A stretch of 64,000 bases of DNA from Streptoalloteichus tenebrarius (GCF_024171885.1 NZ_JAMTCP010000028.1:20204-84203); one strand, 5' to 3'. Shown: positions 35,262 to 44,320, counted from the first letter of the stretch. Notes: generated from the letters alone by a model not told the origin. Program-made: numbers and translations.

Positions 35262-37106
35262 TCAGTCGCCCCCGGCGGCCTTCCCGGAGTGCCGGAGCTT
35301 GCGGCGGGCGCGGCCCACCTCGCCGGCGCGCTCCGCGGAGCCGCGGTCGATCTCCTCCAGCACGGCCTTGACCGCCCTGGCGGCGATCCGCCGCGCGACC
35401 TTCTCCGGGTTGCCGTCGGTGCGCTGCTCGACCTGGCTGGCCACCTGGTTGACGACGGCCGCGACCTGTTCCTGGCGCCGGACCAGCGGGTCGGTGCGCA
35501 GGTCCTTGGCCAGCGACACGCACAACGCGACCATGATCACGGCGAACGGCGCGGCCGCGATGATCGTCACGTTCTGGAGCCCCGTCAACGCGTCACTGCC
35601 GCCGACCAGCAGCATCACCGCGGCCACCGCCCCGGTGAGCACGCCCCAGAAGATGACCACTCCCCTGGTCGGCGCGATCGACCCGCGCTGGGACAACGTG
35701 CCCATCACCACCGACGCGGCGTCGGCCCCGGACACGAAGAAGATCGCCACCAGCACCATGACCAGCACACCGGTGACCGCCGCCCACGGGAAGTGGTGCA
35801 GCACCGTGAACAGTTGCGACTCCTGCGTGGCCTGGCCGGCCACGTCGGTGCCGGAGCGCTGGAGGTCGATGGCGGAGCCGCCGAGGATGGCGAACCACAC
35901 CAGGCTGACCAGGCTCGGCACCAGGATCACGCCGCTGACGAACTGCCGGATCGTGCGGCCGCGGCTGATCCGCGCGATGAACATGCCGACGAACGGCGTC
36001 CAGGAGATCCACCACGCCCAGTAGAAGATGGTCCAGCCGGCCAGCCACTTGCCGGTGGCGTCGCCGCCGCTGGCCGCGGTGCGGGCCGACATCTCCGCCA
36101 GGTCGCGGAAGTACTCGCCGACCGAGGTCGGCAGCAGGTTGAGCACCAGCACCGTGGGGCCCACCACGAACAGGAACACCGCCAGCAGCACGGCCAACAC
36201 CATGTTGACGTTGGACAGCCACTGGATGCCCTTGGCCACGCCGGAGACGGCCGAGGCCACGAAGCACACGGTGAGCACGGCGATGATGGCCACGAGCGCG
36301 CCGGTGCCGATGTCGCCGCTCATCCAGCCCGCCGCCTGGAGCCCGCTGCCGATCTGCAACGCGCCGAGGCCCAGCGAGGCCGCCGAGCCGAACAGGGTGG
36401 CGAAGATGGCCATCACGTCGATGGCCTTCCCGATCGGGCCGTTGGCCCTGCTCTGGCCGAACAGGGGCGCGAAGGCCGAGGAGATGAGCTGCGAGCGCCC
36501 CCTGCGGAAGCTGCCGTACGCGATGGCGAGGCCGACCACGGCGTAGATCGACCACGGGTGCAGCGTCCAGTGGAACAGGGTGGTGGACATCGCGGTCTGC
36601 ACCGCGGCGGAGCTGCCCGCCTCCACCGTGCCGGGTGGCGGGCTCGTGAAGTGCGCCAGCGGCTCGCTGACGCCGTAGAACATCAGGCCGATCCCCATGC
36701 CCGCGCTGAACATCATCGCGACCCAGGAGATCGTGCGGAACTCCGGCTTCTCGCCGTCCTTCCCCAACGGGATGCGCCCGTACCGGCTGAACGCCAGCCA
36801 CAGCGCGAACACCACGAACCCGGTCGCGGCCAACACGAAGCCCCAACCGGCGTTCTGAATGATCCAGTCCAGAACCGACCTCGCCACACGCCCCAGCGAG
36901 TCGGTGCCGAACACGCCCCACAGGACGAACGCGACCGCGAGCACCGCGGCCACGCCGAACACGGTCGGATCGGTCCTGGCGGGCTGTTCGGCTGAGCTTT
37001 CCGCCCCGGGTGCCGTCGCGGGCGCGTCCCCGGGCAGTTCGGTGGGTCGTTCGTGGTTGTCGCCGTGGTCGTTCGTCGGTCGTTTGTCTGCAATATCCGT
37101 CGACAC
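35262..37106 (-). CDS. BCCT-family betaine/choline/carnitine transporter
   Basis: A 614-residue transporter with about 12 membrane helices and a soluble Ala-rich N-terminus of about 45 residues. Family hallmarks are GMGIGLMFYGVSEPLAHF near residue 145, the Trp-rich signature WTIFYWAWWISWTPFVGMF near residue 360, and GTLSQRGS late. It imports compatible solutes such as glycine betaine, usually with Na+. The charged C-terminal tail of about 95 residues could be an osmosensing region as in BetP. I chose GTG 37106 as start. The leader is heavily structured. Confidence 0.9.
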   Translation of the reverse strand: MSTDIADKRPTNDHGDNHERPTELPGDAPATAPGAESSAEQPARTDPTVFGVAAVLAVAFVLWGVFGTDSLGRVARSVLDWIIQNAGWGFVLAATGFVVFALWLAFSRYGRIPLGKDGEKPEFRTISWVAMMFSAGMGIGLMFYGVSEPLAHFTSPPPGTVEAGSSAAVQTAMSTTLFHWTLHPWSIYAVVGLAIAYGSFRRGRSQLISSAFAPLFGQSRANGPIGKAIDVMAIFATLFGSAASLGLGALQIGSGLQAAGWMSGDIGTGALVAIIAVLTVCFVASAVSGVAKGIQWLSNVNMVLAVLLAVFLFVVGPTVLVLNLLPTSVGEYFRDLAEMSARTAASGGDATGKWLAGWTIFYWAWWISWTPFVGMFIARISRGRTIRQFVSGVILVPSLVSLVWFAILGGSAIDLQRSGTDVAGQATQESQLFTVLHHFPWAAVTGVLVMVLVAIFFVSGADAASVVMGTLSQRGSIAPTRGVVIFWGVLTGAVAAVMLLVGGSDALTGLQNVTIIAAAPFAVIMVALCVSLAKDLRTDPLVRRQEQVAAVVNQVASQVEQRTDGNPEKVARRIAARAVKAVLEEIDRGSAERAGEVGRARRKLRHSGKAAGGD

Positions 37107-37270
37107 GACTGCCGGCGCCCTTTCCAGGCGCCGCCTCCTTTCCGAAAGGGAACACCTGTGGCTCCCGGCGGTCAGGAGGGAACGACGACGCCACGATGAC
37201 GGCGTCGGTGGGTCACCAGCGAACCGCCCGAGGACGGCCCCGACCGCCGGCAACTCACCCACCGTGACCC
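37107..37270 (-). promoter_or_regulatory. Structured leader of the BCCT transporter gene
   Basis: Four inverted repeats precede the start: GGGTCAC/GTGACCC (37210-37216, 37264-37270), CGACGCC/GGCGTCG (37186-37192, 37201-37207), CCTTT/AAAGG (37137-37149) and GGCGCC/GGCGCC (37114-37119, 37127-37132). The loop of the last hairpin contains the GGAAAG ribosome-site-like sequence, so folding could hide it. No known riboswitch class is recognised. Confidence 0.4.
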
Positions 37271-37423
37271 ATTCGGCGCAACGAGGTCAACCGCAGCCCA
37301 CCCAGCCGTGGCCAAATAGACACCATTTTTGCGAGTTCCGTCACGTGCTCGCTGGGCCGTTGAGGTGCTGGACACAGGCGGGGCCTCCCGAGTGGCGCAG
37401 ACGGACACCTACGCTGCTCACCT

Positions 37424-37975
37424 GTGGTGGTGAGGCTGGCCCCGACCAGGGGAGCGCTGCGCGTGGCCCGGGGGGTCGCGCTGGCCGTCAGCTCCGCCAC
37501 CCTGGCCGTCGCGGCCCACGCGGCGGCCGGCGGGTCGGTGCCGGACACCGGTCTCGCCGCCGTCCTCACCGTGCTCCTCGCCGGCGCGGGCACCGCGCTG
37601 GCGGACCGCCGACGGGGCCCGGTCGCCATCCTCGCCGCCCTCGGCGGCTCCCAGTTCCTCCTGCACGTGCTGCTCCAGGCCCTGGCGGGGCACGGCCACG
37701 GCCCGCACCACGCCCTCCCCGGGTTCGACCCTGGCCTGATGACCGCGGCGCACGTCGGCGCGGCACTGCTCACGGCAGGGCTGCTGCTCGGGGCGGAGCG
37801 GTCGGTGTTCGCCGTGGCCACCGCCCTGGCGATGCTGCTGCCCCGTCGGCTCAGCCCGCTCCCCGCGTGGGCGCCGCTGCGGCCGGTCACCGTGCCGGCC
37901 GAGCCCGTGTCACCCCCGTTCTCGGTCCTGCTGCGCCGGGTCGTCGCCCGGCGTGGTCCTCCGCGCCACTCCTGA
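37424..37975 (+). CDS. His-rich membrane protein at the head of a copper operon
   Basis: A 183-residue protein with four probable membrane helices and a metal-ligand-like loop GHGHGPHHALPGFD near residue 90. It starts at GTG 37424 and lies 60 bp before the YcnI gene on the same strand. I do not recognise a named family, but His-rich membrane proteins of this size are common next to YcnI/CopC/CopD genes in actinomycetes. A copper-handling role is inferred from context. Confidence 0.75.
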   Translation: MVVRLAPTRGALRVARGVALAVSSATLAVAAHAAAGGSVPDTGLAAVLTVLLAGAGTALADRRRGPVAILAALGGSQFLLHVLLQALAGHGHGPHHALPGFDPGLMTAAHVGAALLTAGLLLGAERSVFAVATALAMLLPRRLSPLPAWAPLRPVTVPAEPVSPPFSVLLRRVVARRGPPRHS

Positions 37976-38035
37976 TCGCGTTCCCGCACCGGCCCCTCCC
38001 CCGGCCGGCCCCCCTTCTCCGAAAGATCAGGAGCC

Positions 38036-38761
38036 ATGTCGACACACCGTTCCCTCGCGCGCGCCGGCGTCGTCACCACCGCCGGCCTCGCCGCCCTGTT
38101 CGCGACCGCCGGCCTCGCCTCGGCGCACGTCACCGTCCAGCCCGCCGGCGAGGCCGCCCAGGGCGGCTACGCCAAGGTGGCCTTCCGCGTGCCCAACGAG
38201 CGCCCGAACGCGGGCACGGTGAAGCTGGAGGTCGCGCTGCCCAAGGACAAGCCGCTGACCTCGGTCCTCACCAAGCCGCTCCCCGGGTGGAGGGCCGAGG
38301 TCACCAAGACCCGGCTGGACCAGCCGCTGGAGTCGCACGGACGCAAGATCGAGGAGGTGGTCAGCGCGATCGTCTGGACCGCGGAGGGCGGCACGCGCAT
38401 CAACCCCGGCGAGTTCCAGGAGTTCGAGGTGTCCCTCGGCCAGCTCCCGAAGGACACCGACCAGCTCGTCCTGCCCGCGACGCAGACCTACGACAACGGC
38501 GAGGTCGTGCGCTGGGACGCCCCGCCGCCGGCCAAGGGCGCGGAGGAGCCGAACTCCCCGGCCCCGGTGTTGCGGCTCGTCGCCAAGAAGGAGGACGGCC
38601 ACGGCACGGCGGCGGCGTCCGGCTCCGACGGCGCGACCGCCGGCGGCGGCGCCGGCACGGACAACGCCGCGCGCTGGCTGGGCGGCGCCGGCCTCGCCGT
38701 GGGCGCGCTCGGGCTCGGACTCGGCATCGGCGCCGTCGCCAGGGGCAGGAGGAAGGCATGA
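38036..38761 (+). CDS. YcnI-family (DUF1775) copper-related secreted protein
   Basis: A 241-residue protein. The signal peptide is cleaved after LASA, leaving His at the mature N-terminus (HVTVQPAGEAAQGGYAKVAF), the copper-binding position known for YcnI. A beta-sandwich DUF1775 domain runs to about residue 185. A Gly/Ala-rich linker and a C-terminal helix (WLGGAGLAVGALGLGLGI) with a basic end anchor it to the membrane. Its stop overlaps the copC start by 4 bp. Confidence 0.92.
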   Translation: MSTHRSLARAGVVTTAGLAALFATAGLASAHVTVQPAGEAAQGGYAKVAFRVPNERPNAGTVKLEVALPKDKPLTSVLTKPLPGWRAEVTKTRLDQPLESHGRKIEEVVSAIVWTAEGGTRINPGEFQEFEVSLGQLPKDTDQLVLPATQTYDNGEVVRWDAPPPAKGAEEPNSPAPVLRLVAKKEDGHGTAAASGSDGATAGGGAGTDNAARWLGGAGLAVGALGLGLGIGAVARGRRKA

Positions 38762-39303
38762 TCCGCAGGACGCTCGCCGCGCTGCTCCTGGCCGGGGTGG
38801 CGCTGGTCGCGGGGGCCGGCCCCGCGTTGGCGCACAACGTGCTCGTCAGCAGCGACCCCAAGGACGGCGCGACGCTGGAGACCGGCCCCGGGCAGGTCAA
38901 GCTGGTCTTCGACCAGCCGGTCCAGCAGAGCGCCGGCGAGACCAACCTGAACACCGTCACCATCACCGGGCCGGACGGCAAGCACTACCCGGCCGAGAAG
39001 GCGAAGGTGGACGGCACCGCGGTCTCCGCCGTGATCGGCGCGCTCGGCCCGGCCGGGCAGTACACGATCGGCTACCGGATCCTGTCGGCGGACGGCCACC
39101 CGGTCTCCGGCTCGGTGAAGTTCACGGTCACCACCGCCGGCACCGGCACGCCGGCCCCCGCGCCCACCTCGGCGGCCGCGGCCCCGGCCGGTGACGGCGG
39201 CGGCTCCGGCGACGGCGGCATGCCGGTGTGGCCGTGGATCGTCGGCGCCGTCGTGCTGTTGGGCGCCGGCGTGGCCGTGGCGGTCCGCCTCGGCAGGAGC
39301 TAG
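38758..39303 (+). CDS. copC: CopC-domain copper resistance protein, membrane-anchored
   Basis: A 181-residue protein. The signal peptide ends at ALA, giving a mature His N-terminus (HNVLVSSDPKDGATL), a Cu(II) ligand in CopC. The second His-containing motif DGHPVSGSVKFTV is near residue 115. A Pro/Ala/Gly linker and a C-terminal membrane helix (WIVGAVVLLGAGVAVAV) follow. ATG overlaps the preceding stop, and copD begins 5 bp later. Confidence 0.92.
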   Translation: MIRRTLAALLLAGVALVAGAGPALAHNVLVSSDPKDGATLETGPGQVKLVFDQPVQQSAGETNLNTVTITGPDGKHYPAEKAKVDGTAVSAVIGALGPAGQYTIGYRILSADGHPVSGSVKFTVTTAGTGTPAPAPTSAAAAPAGDGGGSGDGGMPVWPWIVGAVVLLGAGVAVAVRLGRS

Positions 39304-39307
39304 GCCG

Positions 39308-40327
39308 GTGTCCCGAACCGCGGTCCCGGCGGGGCTGGCGCGCCGTCTCGGCGCGGTGGCCCTGGCCTCGGTGGCCGGGGCGGCCCTCGGCGCGTGGCTC
39401 GCCGCGGACGCGGCGCCGCCCGTGCCGGGGCTGCCCGAGCCCGGGACCGCGGTTCGGCTCGCCCTCCCGCTGACCAGGCTCGTCCTGGACCTCGCCGCCG
39501 TGGCGGCGGTCGGGCTCGGGGTGCTCCCCCTGCTGGTGCGACGGGCCAGGCCCCGGGACGCCGAGGCCGTGCTGGCGCCGGCCCGCCGGGCCGGTGTGGT
39601 CGTCGGGGCGGTCTGGATGGCGGCGGCCCTGGTGTTGCTCTGGCTCCAGGCCTCCGAGCTGTCCGGGCGCGGCGTGGCCGTGAGCGCGTCCACGCTGTCC
39701 GCCTACGCGTCGACCGTGAGCGCCGGGCGCGCGCTCCTCATCACGATGGCGTGCGCGTTCCTGGTCGCGTTGACCCACTTCACCGCGTCCACCGGGCGTC
39801 CGGTCCCCACCGGGCTGGGCCTCACGGTCGCCGTGCTCGGTCTCCTCCCGCTCCCCCTCACCGGGCACGCGGCGACCGCGGCGCACCACACCCTGGCCGT
39901 GCTCGCGATCGGCGCGCACGCCGGGGCCGCGGCCGTCTGGGTCGGCGGACTCGGCGTCCTGCTGGCGCTGGTCGTCCCCCGGCGGGGCCTGCTGGCGACG
40001 GTGCTGCCGACGTTCTCCCGGCTCGCGGCCGCCTCCCTGGTCGCGGTGGCGCTCGGGGGCCTGGTGACCGCGCTGGTCCGGCTGGACGGCCAGCTCCCCT
40101 GGGCACTGACGCGGACGCCCTACGGAGCGCTGGTGCTGGCCAAGACCGCCTGCCTGCTCGCCCTGGCCGCCGTCGGCGGGCTCGTCCGCCGCCGCCTGCT
40201 GCCGCTGGTGGCCGCGCACCGGGCCACGCCCCTGGCCACCTGGGTCACCGTGGAACTCGTGATCATGGGTGTCGCCCTCGGGTTCGCCGCCGTGCTGGCC
40301 CGCACCCCCCTGGGCGTCTCCGGCTGA
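39308..40327 (+). CDS. copD: CopD-family copper transport membrane protein
   Basis: A 339-residue protein with about eight membrane helices. The CopD core is visible in the second half: HAGAAAVWVGGLGVLLAL near residue 200, FSRLAAASLVAVALGGLV near residue 238 and TPYGALVLAKTACL near residue 270. GTG start 5 bp after copC, the usual CopC-CopD order for moving copper across the membrane. It is shorter than the CopC-CopD fusion forms. Confidence 0.9.
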   Translation: MSRTAVPAGLARRLGAVALASVAGAALGAWLAADAAPPVPGLPEPGTAVRLALPLTRLVLDLAAVAAVGLGVLPLLVRRARPRDAEAVLAPARRAGVVVGAVWMAAALVLLWLQASELSGRGVAVSASTLSAYASTVSAGRALLITMACAFLVALTHFTASTGRPVPTGLGLTVAVLGLLPLPLTGHAATAAHHTLAVLAIGAHAGAAAVWVGGLGVLLALVVPRRGLLATVLPTFSRLAAASLVAVALGGLVTALVRLDGQLPWALTRTPYGALVLAKTACLLALAAVGGLVRRRLLPLVAAHRATPLATWVTVELVIMGVALGFAAVLARTPLGVSG

Positions 40328-40375
40328 GCCGGCCCCGGTCGCCCCGGGTCACACCGCTCGGCTCCTCCCAACGCC

Positions 40376-40436
40376 GGCCCGCCCGGAGCGGGCCGCCCGG
40401 AGTGGGCCGACCGGAGTGGGCCGACCGGAGCGGGCC
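40376..40436. repeat. 14-bp tandem repeat, four units, with terminator-like hairpin
   Basis: Four head-to-tail 14-bp units at 40381-40436, consensus GMCCGGAGYGGGCC. The first unit also pairs with the preceding GGCCCGC (40376-40382 with 40388-40394, 5-nt loop), giving a hairpin that may end the copper operon. Confidence 0.8.
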
Positions 40437-40487
40437 GGAGGGAAACCAGCTCGGACCGGGAGCGGGTCCCCCTCTAGCGTCAGACGC

Positions 40488-41432
40488 GTGCTGACGACCG
40501 AGGACCTGGCGACCGTCGTGGACGACCTGCTCGACGCGACCCGCGACGCCGGCCTGTCGCTGCTGCGGGAGACCGCCGAGCTGGACCGGAGCGGGTGGGA
40601 CTACCTGGTGATCCACGCGGTCGACACCGACGGCGTGCCGTGGGTGGTGCGCGCGCCCCGCCGGCCCGAGGTGGCCGAGCTGATGGGCCCGGAGGGCGCG
40701 GTCCTCGACCTCGTGCGCCCCGTCCTGCCCGTCGCCGCCCCCGACTGGCGCGTCCGCACGCCGCGGTTCGCGGCCTATCCCCGGCTCCCCGGCCAGATCG
40801 CCGCGACCGAGGACCCGGACACCCTCGTCCACCACTGGCACCTGCCTCGGGAGCGGTTCGGCGAGGAGTTCGTCGACCAGCTCGCCCGGACGCTCGCCCT
40901 CCTCCACCGGGTCGACGTCGAGAAGGCCACGGCCACGGGCGTGCCCAGCGGTTCCCCGTCCGACCAGCGGGAGGAGATCGCCGAACGCCTGGAACGGGCG
41001 CGGGCCGCGGTCGAGGTCCCCGAACGCTGGTGGCGCTACTGGCAGCGGTGGCTGCGCGACGACTGCCTGCCCCCGCGCGGCGTGCTGGTCCACGGCGACC
41101 CCCACCCCGGCCACCTGCTCGTCGAGCCCTCGGGGCGCGACGTCCGCCTCGTGGGCCTCCTCGACTGGGGCGACGCCCAGGTCGGGGACCCGGCGCTGGA
41201 CTTCTGCGACGTCCACGCCGCGTTCGGCGACGAGGCGCTGGACCGGCTCCTGACCCGCTACGAGCGGCACGGCGGCCTGGTGTGGCCGGGCGCCCGCCGG
41301 CACATCGTCGCCATGGCGACCCTCCGCCTCGCGAACACCGCGCTCTACGGCGTCAACACCGGGCAACCCCGCTTCGTGGCGGCCGCCAGGAATCGGCTGC
41401 GCACACCACCACCCGATCAGGCGACCTCCTGA
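40488..41432 (+). CDS. Mph-family macrolide 2'-phosphotransferase
   Basis: A 314-residue aminoglycoside-kinase-fold enzyme resembling Mph proteins throughout. Features are the nucleotide-binding strand WVVRAPRRPEV near residue 50, PVAAPDWRV, the catalytic loop VLVHGDPHPGHLLV near residue 200 and the metal motif LLDWGDAQVGDPALDF. The C-terminal YERHGGLVWPGARRHI also fits. Mph enzymes inactivate 14- and 15-membered macrolides by GTP-dependent phosphorylation of the desosamine 2'-OH. GTG start. It stands alone, with no macrolide biosynthesis genes around. Confidence 0.85.
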   Translation: MLTTEDLATVVDDLLDATRDAGLSLLRETAELDRSGWDYLVIHAVDTDGVPWVVRAPRRPEVAELMGPEGAVLDLVRPVLPVAAPDWRVRTPRFAAYPRLPGQIAATEDPDTLVHHWHLPRERFGEEFVDQLARTLALLHRVDVEKATATGVPSGSPSDQREEIAERLERARAAVEVPERWWRYWQRWLRDDCLPPRGVLVHGDPHPGHLLVEPSGRDVRLVGLLDWGDAQVGDPALDFCDVHAAFGDEALDRLLTRYERHGGLVWPGARRHIVAMATLRLANTALYGVNTGQPRFVAAARNRLRTPPPDQATS

Positions 41433-41443
41433 GCGGTGAGCGG

Positions 41444-41755
41444 TCAGTCCTGCTCGGTGAGCTGCTCCGGCGACGCCGACGGCCGCTCCCTGCGGAGCTG
41501 GTCCAGCCGCGCCACCGCGGCCCTGCCCCGCCGGTCGAGCTCCCTGCGGTCGATCCAGCCCGCCGCGTAGTGCCGGTAGGCCTGCGCCAGCATCACCAGC
41601 TCGGCCAGGTAGTCGGCCGAGTGCCGCCGGCTGGCCTCCGGCAGCCCGGTGACCAGCGGAAGCTGACTGTCCACCACCCGGTCCAGCAGAGTGGCGGCCC
41701 GGATCGCCCGGCGTGCCCGCCAGCCCAACCTGTGCCGCCTGCCGGTTCCCACCAC
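41444..41755 (-). CDS. Hypothetical helical protein of about 103 residues
   Basis: Not recognised. From GTG 41755 (GGAG about 11 nt upstream) it encodes a basic N-terminus (GTGRRHRLGWRARR) and a long amphipathic helical part with YLAELVMLAQAYRHYAAGW. The reading frame extends further upstream, so the start is uncertain. It ends 11 bp from the convergent macrolide kinase. Confidence 0.6.
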   Translation of the reverse strand: MVGTGRRHRLGWRARRAIRAATLLDRVVDSQLPLVTGLPEASRRHSADYLAELVMLAQAYRHYAAGWIDRRELDRRGRAAVARLDQLRRERPSASPEQLTEQD

Positions 41756-41922
41756 GCGCCGCCCCGCTCCATGTTTCCCGTGTTCGCCCGCGCGGGCGTC
41801 CCCGCTCCCCCGTCCGCGCCGGCCTGGTCGCTGCTGACGTCGCTCGCCAGCCAACTTGCGTTACCGGGCAACCCACGGTATTGCGCCAGCCGAGGTACCC
41901 CGGTCCGGTGGGGGTCCTCCGC

Positions 41923-42930
41923 TCAGCGGTAGGGGGTCCACCGCACGGAGGTGTCGCCCGACCGGAAGGACCGCAGCCGGAGCCTCAGCTCGGCCGCCAC
42001 ACCGGGGTTGCTGCGCAGCACGGGCAGCACGCTCGTCACCAGCTTCAGCTCCCGCACCGCCCGCAGGACCGGGAACCCGCTCCACCGCATGACGTCGAAG
42101 CCGTACGCCGCCGCCAGCTCCTCGTGGGCCGACGACCGCCGGAACCGGAGCTGGCCCACGGCGACCGGGGTCAGGTCCCACTCCCTCGGCCCGTGGCAGG
42201 TGGAGTCGAAGTCGCACAGCACCGGCCCGTCCGGCCCGGGGATCAGGTTCCCGAGGTGGGCGTCGCCGTGCACCGGGCCACGGGGGAACACCCACTCCAG
42301 CCCGGCCAATTCGGCCGCCACCTCCGCGCACCGCTGCTCCAGGAAGGCCCGGTCGTCCGGGTCCAGCTCCTCCTCGGCGTCGGCCAGCCGGCGCCGCACG
42401 TCGTCGAGCGGCTCCCAGTGCGGCAGCGGGAACGGCGGGGGCGGCAACGCGTGCAACCGGCGCAGCAGCCGGGCCAGGTCGACCCCGGTGGGCCGGTCCC
42501 CGACCTCGGGCACGGCGTGCCACAGGGTCGCCCGGTGCGGGCCGACCCGCACCGGCTGCGGCACCCCGCCCCACAGCCGCACGGCCGGCACGTCGTGCTG
42601 GGCCAGCCACTCGGCGACCCGCACGACCTTCGCCACCCGGTGGCGGAGCGCCCGGGAGGCGACGACCCGGACGACCACGGGCTGGCGCGCCAACCGGAAC
42701 ACCGCGTTGTTCGTGACCCGCAGCAGGGTCGCGTCCTCCGGGTCGAGGCCGGCGACCGCGCAGACGCGGGCCAGCACGGCGGCCAGCTCCGCCCGCCCGA
42801 ACCGCGCGCGCCGCGCCCCCCGGCGACCGCGTCGGACGGACCGGCCCGCCCGCTGCGCGGGCGCGGCCGGGATCACCGTGGCTCCGTCGGGCCGCCCGAC
42901 CCCGCCGTCGGGTCGGTCGACGTCGCCCAC
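41923..42930 (-). CDS. APH-fold phosphotransferase
   Basis: A 335-residue kinase-fold protein. An Arg-rich 45-residue N-terminus is followed by the nucleotide-binding lobe (VTNNAVFRLARQPVVVRVV near residues 70-88), the catalytic loop GPVHGDAHLGNLI near 218 and the metal site LCDFDSTCHGPREWDL. Such genes are often labelled aminoglycoside phosphotransferase, but small-molecule targets vary widely. Its GTG lies 1 bp after the NsdA-like regulator stop, so the two are coupled. Confidence 0.85.
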   Translation of the reverse strand: MGDVDRPDGGVGRPDGATVIPAAPAQRAGRSVRRGRRGARRARFGRAELAAVLARVCAVAGLDPEDATLLRVTNNAVFRLARQPVVVRVVASRALRHRVAKVVRVAEWLAQHDVPAVRLWGGVPQPVRVGPHRATLWHAVPEVGDRPTGVDLARLLRRLHALPPPPFPLPHWEPLDDVRRRLADAEEELDPDDRAFLEQRCAEVAAELAGLEWVFPRGPVHGDAHLGNLIPGPDGPVLCDFDSTCHGPREWDLTPVAVGQLRFRRSSAHEELAAAYGFDVMRWSGFPVLRAVRELKLVTSVLPVLRSNPGVAAELRLRLRSFRSGDTSVRWTPYR

Positions 42931-42931
42931 G

Positions 42932-44320
42932 TCAGGCCGCGTCGAACCGGAACCGGGCGATGCGGTCGGCCAGCTCCTTGGCGTGCGGGTTGCCCGTCGC
43001 CCTGGCCGCGGCCTCCTTGTGCAGGGGCTTCATCCGGTCGCCGATCCGCTTGGACTTCACACCGTCGCTGGACTCCAGCGCCTGCTGGCCGACCTGCAAC
43101 GCCCGGTCCACGTCGTTCTCCAGTACGTGGTTGAGCGCCAGCGCGGTCAGGTTGAACGCCTTGCTCCTGGCCATGGTGGAGCCGTAGCCCTCGATCGCCT
43201 TGGTCAGCTCGGGGATCGCGATCTTCGTGTGCCGACCGGGGTCGACGTTGTGCGCCAGCGCGGTGTGGATCGTGCCGACCATCGCGTGGAAGTCGTTCTG
43301 GTCGAAGAACTTCAGCCAGATCGGCACCGGCTCGTCCTGGCCCTTGCAGTAGCTGTCCCTGGCCATCCCGACGAGCTTCATCGCCTGCTCCTCGCGGCCC
43401 ATCATCGCGTACGCCCACGCCTCGTTCATGCAGAGCAACGAGACCGTCAGGTCCGAGGCCGTCTCCTGCGCCGCGATCTGGCCCAACTGGAACATCTTCA
43501 ACGCGTCGTCGGGCGAGTCGTCGTGCAGGTAGACGCGCCCCATGCGGTAGAGCAGGTTCGCCACCAGCGTGTTGTCCCCGCCCTGCTTGGCGAACTCCAG
43601 CGCCCTGCCGTAGTGGTCGCGGGCCGAGTCCAGCAGCCCGGTGTCGAACGCCGTCCACCCGGCGAGGCCGTGCAGGTCGGCCAACGCCACGAACAGCCGG
43701 TCCCTCACCCGCTCCTGCGCGCTGGCCTGGAGGAGCTGTTGCGCCCACGAGAGCTGGGCGACGACGGCGTCCCGGCAGAACCCGCCGCCGTACTGGTAGT
43801 CGAGCGCCCGCAACGCCCTGGTCGCCGCCTCCACTTGGCGGACGTCCGTGAACCCGATCCGCGCGGGCGCCGGAGTGTGGGCCGGACTGGGCACCCACGT
43901 CCCGCCGTCCGTGCCGAGCACGGCCGCCCCCATGGTCACGGCCGCGGCGTGCGCGAGGAACCTCCGACGCTTCACCGACTCTTCCTCCTCGGCCTGGGGG
44001 TCGCCGGACCGCTCCGCGACCCTCACCCGTGTGGCCTCGTCGTAGGCGAGGCCCATGTACCCCCTCGGAACCCCCAGTCCGTCGGCGATCCGCGCCAGCA
44101 CGTCGTAGGCCATGACCTGCCGGCCCTTGAGGATCTCCGACACCTCGGACTGGGACTGGCCCGTGAGCGCGGCGATCTGCCGCTGGGAGACGCCGTGCCG
44201 GCGGAGCAGGCGGTAGACGGTGCTGATGTCCCGCTGTGCCAGCGCGTCGCGCATCTCCCGCTGTTCCCAGACTTCGGGGTCTGGTGTAACGGGAGACCCC
44301 TGGGAACCGATGACATTCAT
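42932..44320 (-). CDS. XRE-family regulator with TPR-like C-terminus (NsdA-like)
   Basis: A 462-residue regulator. The helix-turn-helix (about residues 35-90) includes VSQRQIAALTGQSQSEVSEI. A hydrophobic RRRFLAHAAAVTMGAAVLG segment follows near residue 118, and then a helical TPR-type array from about 160 to the end (LLYRMGRVYLHDDSPDDALK and similar). This order resembles NsdA, a negative regulator of differentiation and antibiotic production in Streptomyces; I offer that as likely kinship, not orthology. It diverges from two small conserved genes and is coupled to an APH-fold kinase. Confidence 0.8.
   Translation of the reverse strand: MNVIGSQGSPVTPDPEVWEQREMRDALAQRDISTVYRLLRRHGVSQRQIAALTGQSQSEVSEILKGRQVMAYDVLARIADGLGVPRGYMGLAYDEATRVRVAERSGDPQAEEEESVKRRRFLAHAAAVTMGAAVLGTDGGTWVPSPAHTPAPARIGFTDVRQVEAATRALRALDYQYGGGFCRDAVVAQLSWAQQLLQASAQERVRDRLFVALADLHGLAGWTAFDTGLLDSARDHYGRALEFAKQGGDNTLVANLLYRMGRVYLHDDSPDDALKMFQLGQIAAQETASDLTVSLLCMNEAWAYAMMGREEQAMKLVGMARDSYCKGQDEPVPIWLKFFDQNDFHAMVGTIHTALAHNVDPGRHTKIAIPELTKAIEGYGSTMARSKAFNLTALALNHVLENDVDRALQVGQQALESSDGVKSKRIGDRMKPLHKEAAARATGNPHAKELADRIARFRFDAA

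Noticed and set aside
37107..37270. Known riboswitch (c-di-AMP, glycine or SAM) upstream of the BCCT gene
   Set aside because: Conserved core sequences of these classes are not found; kept only as an unnamed structured leader.
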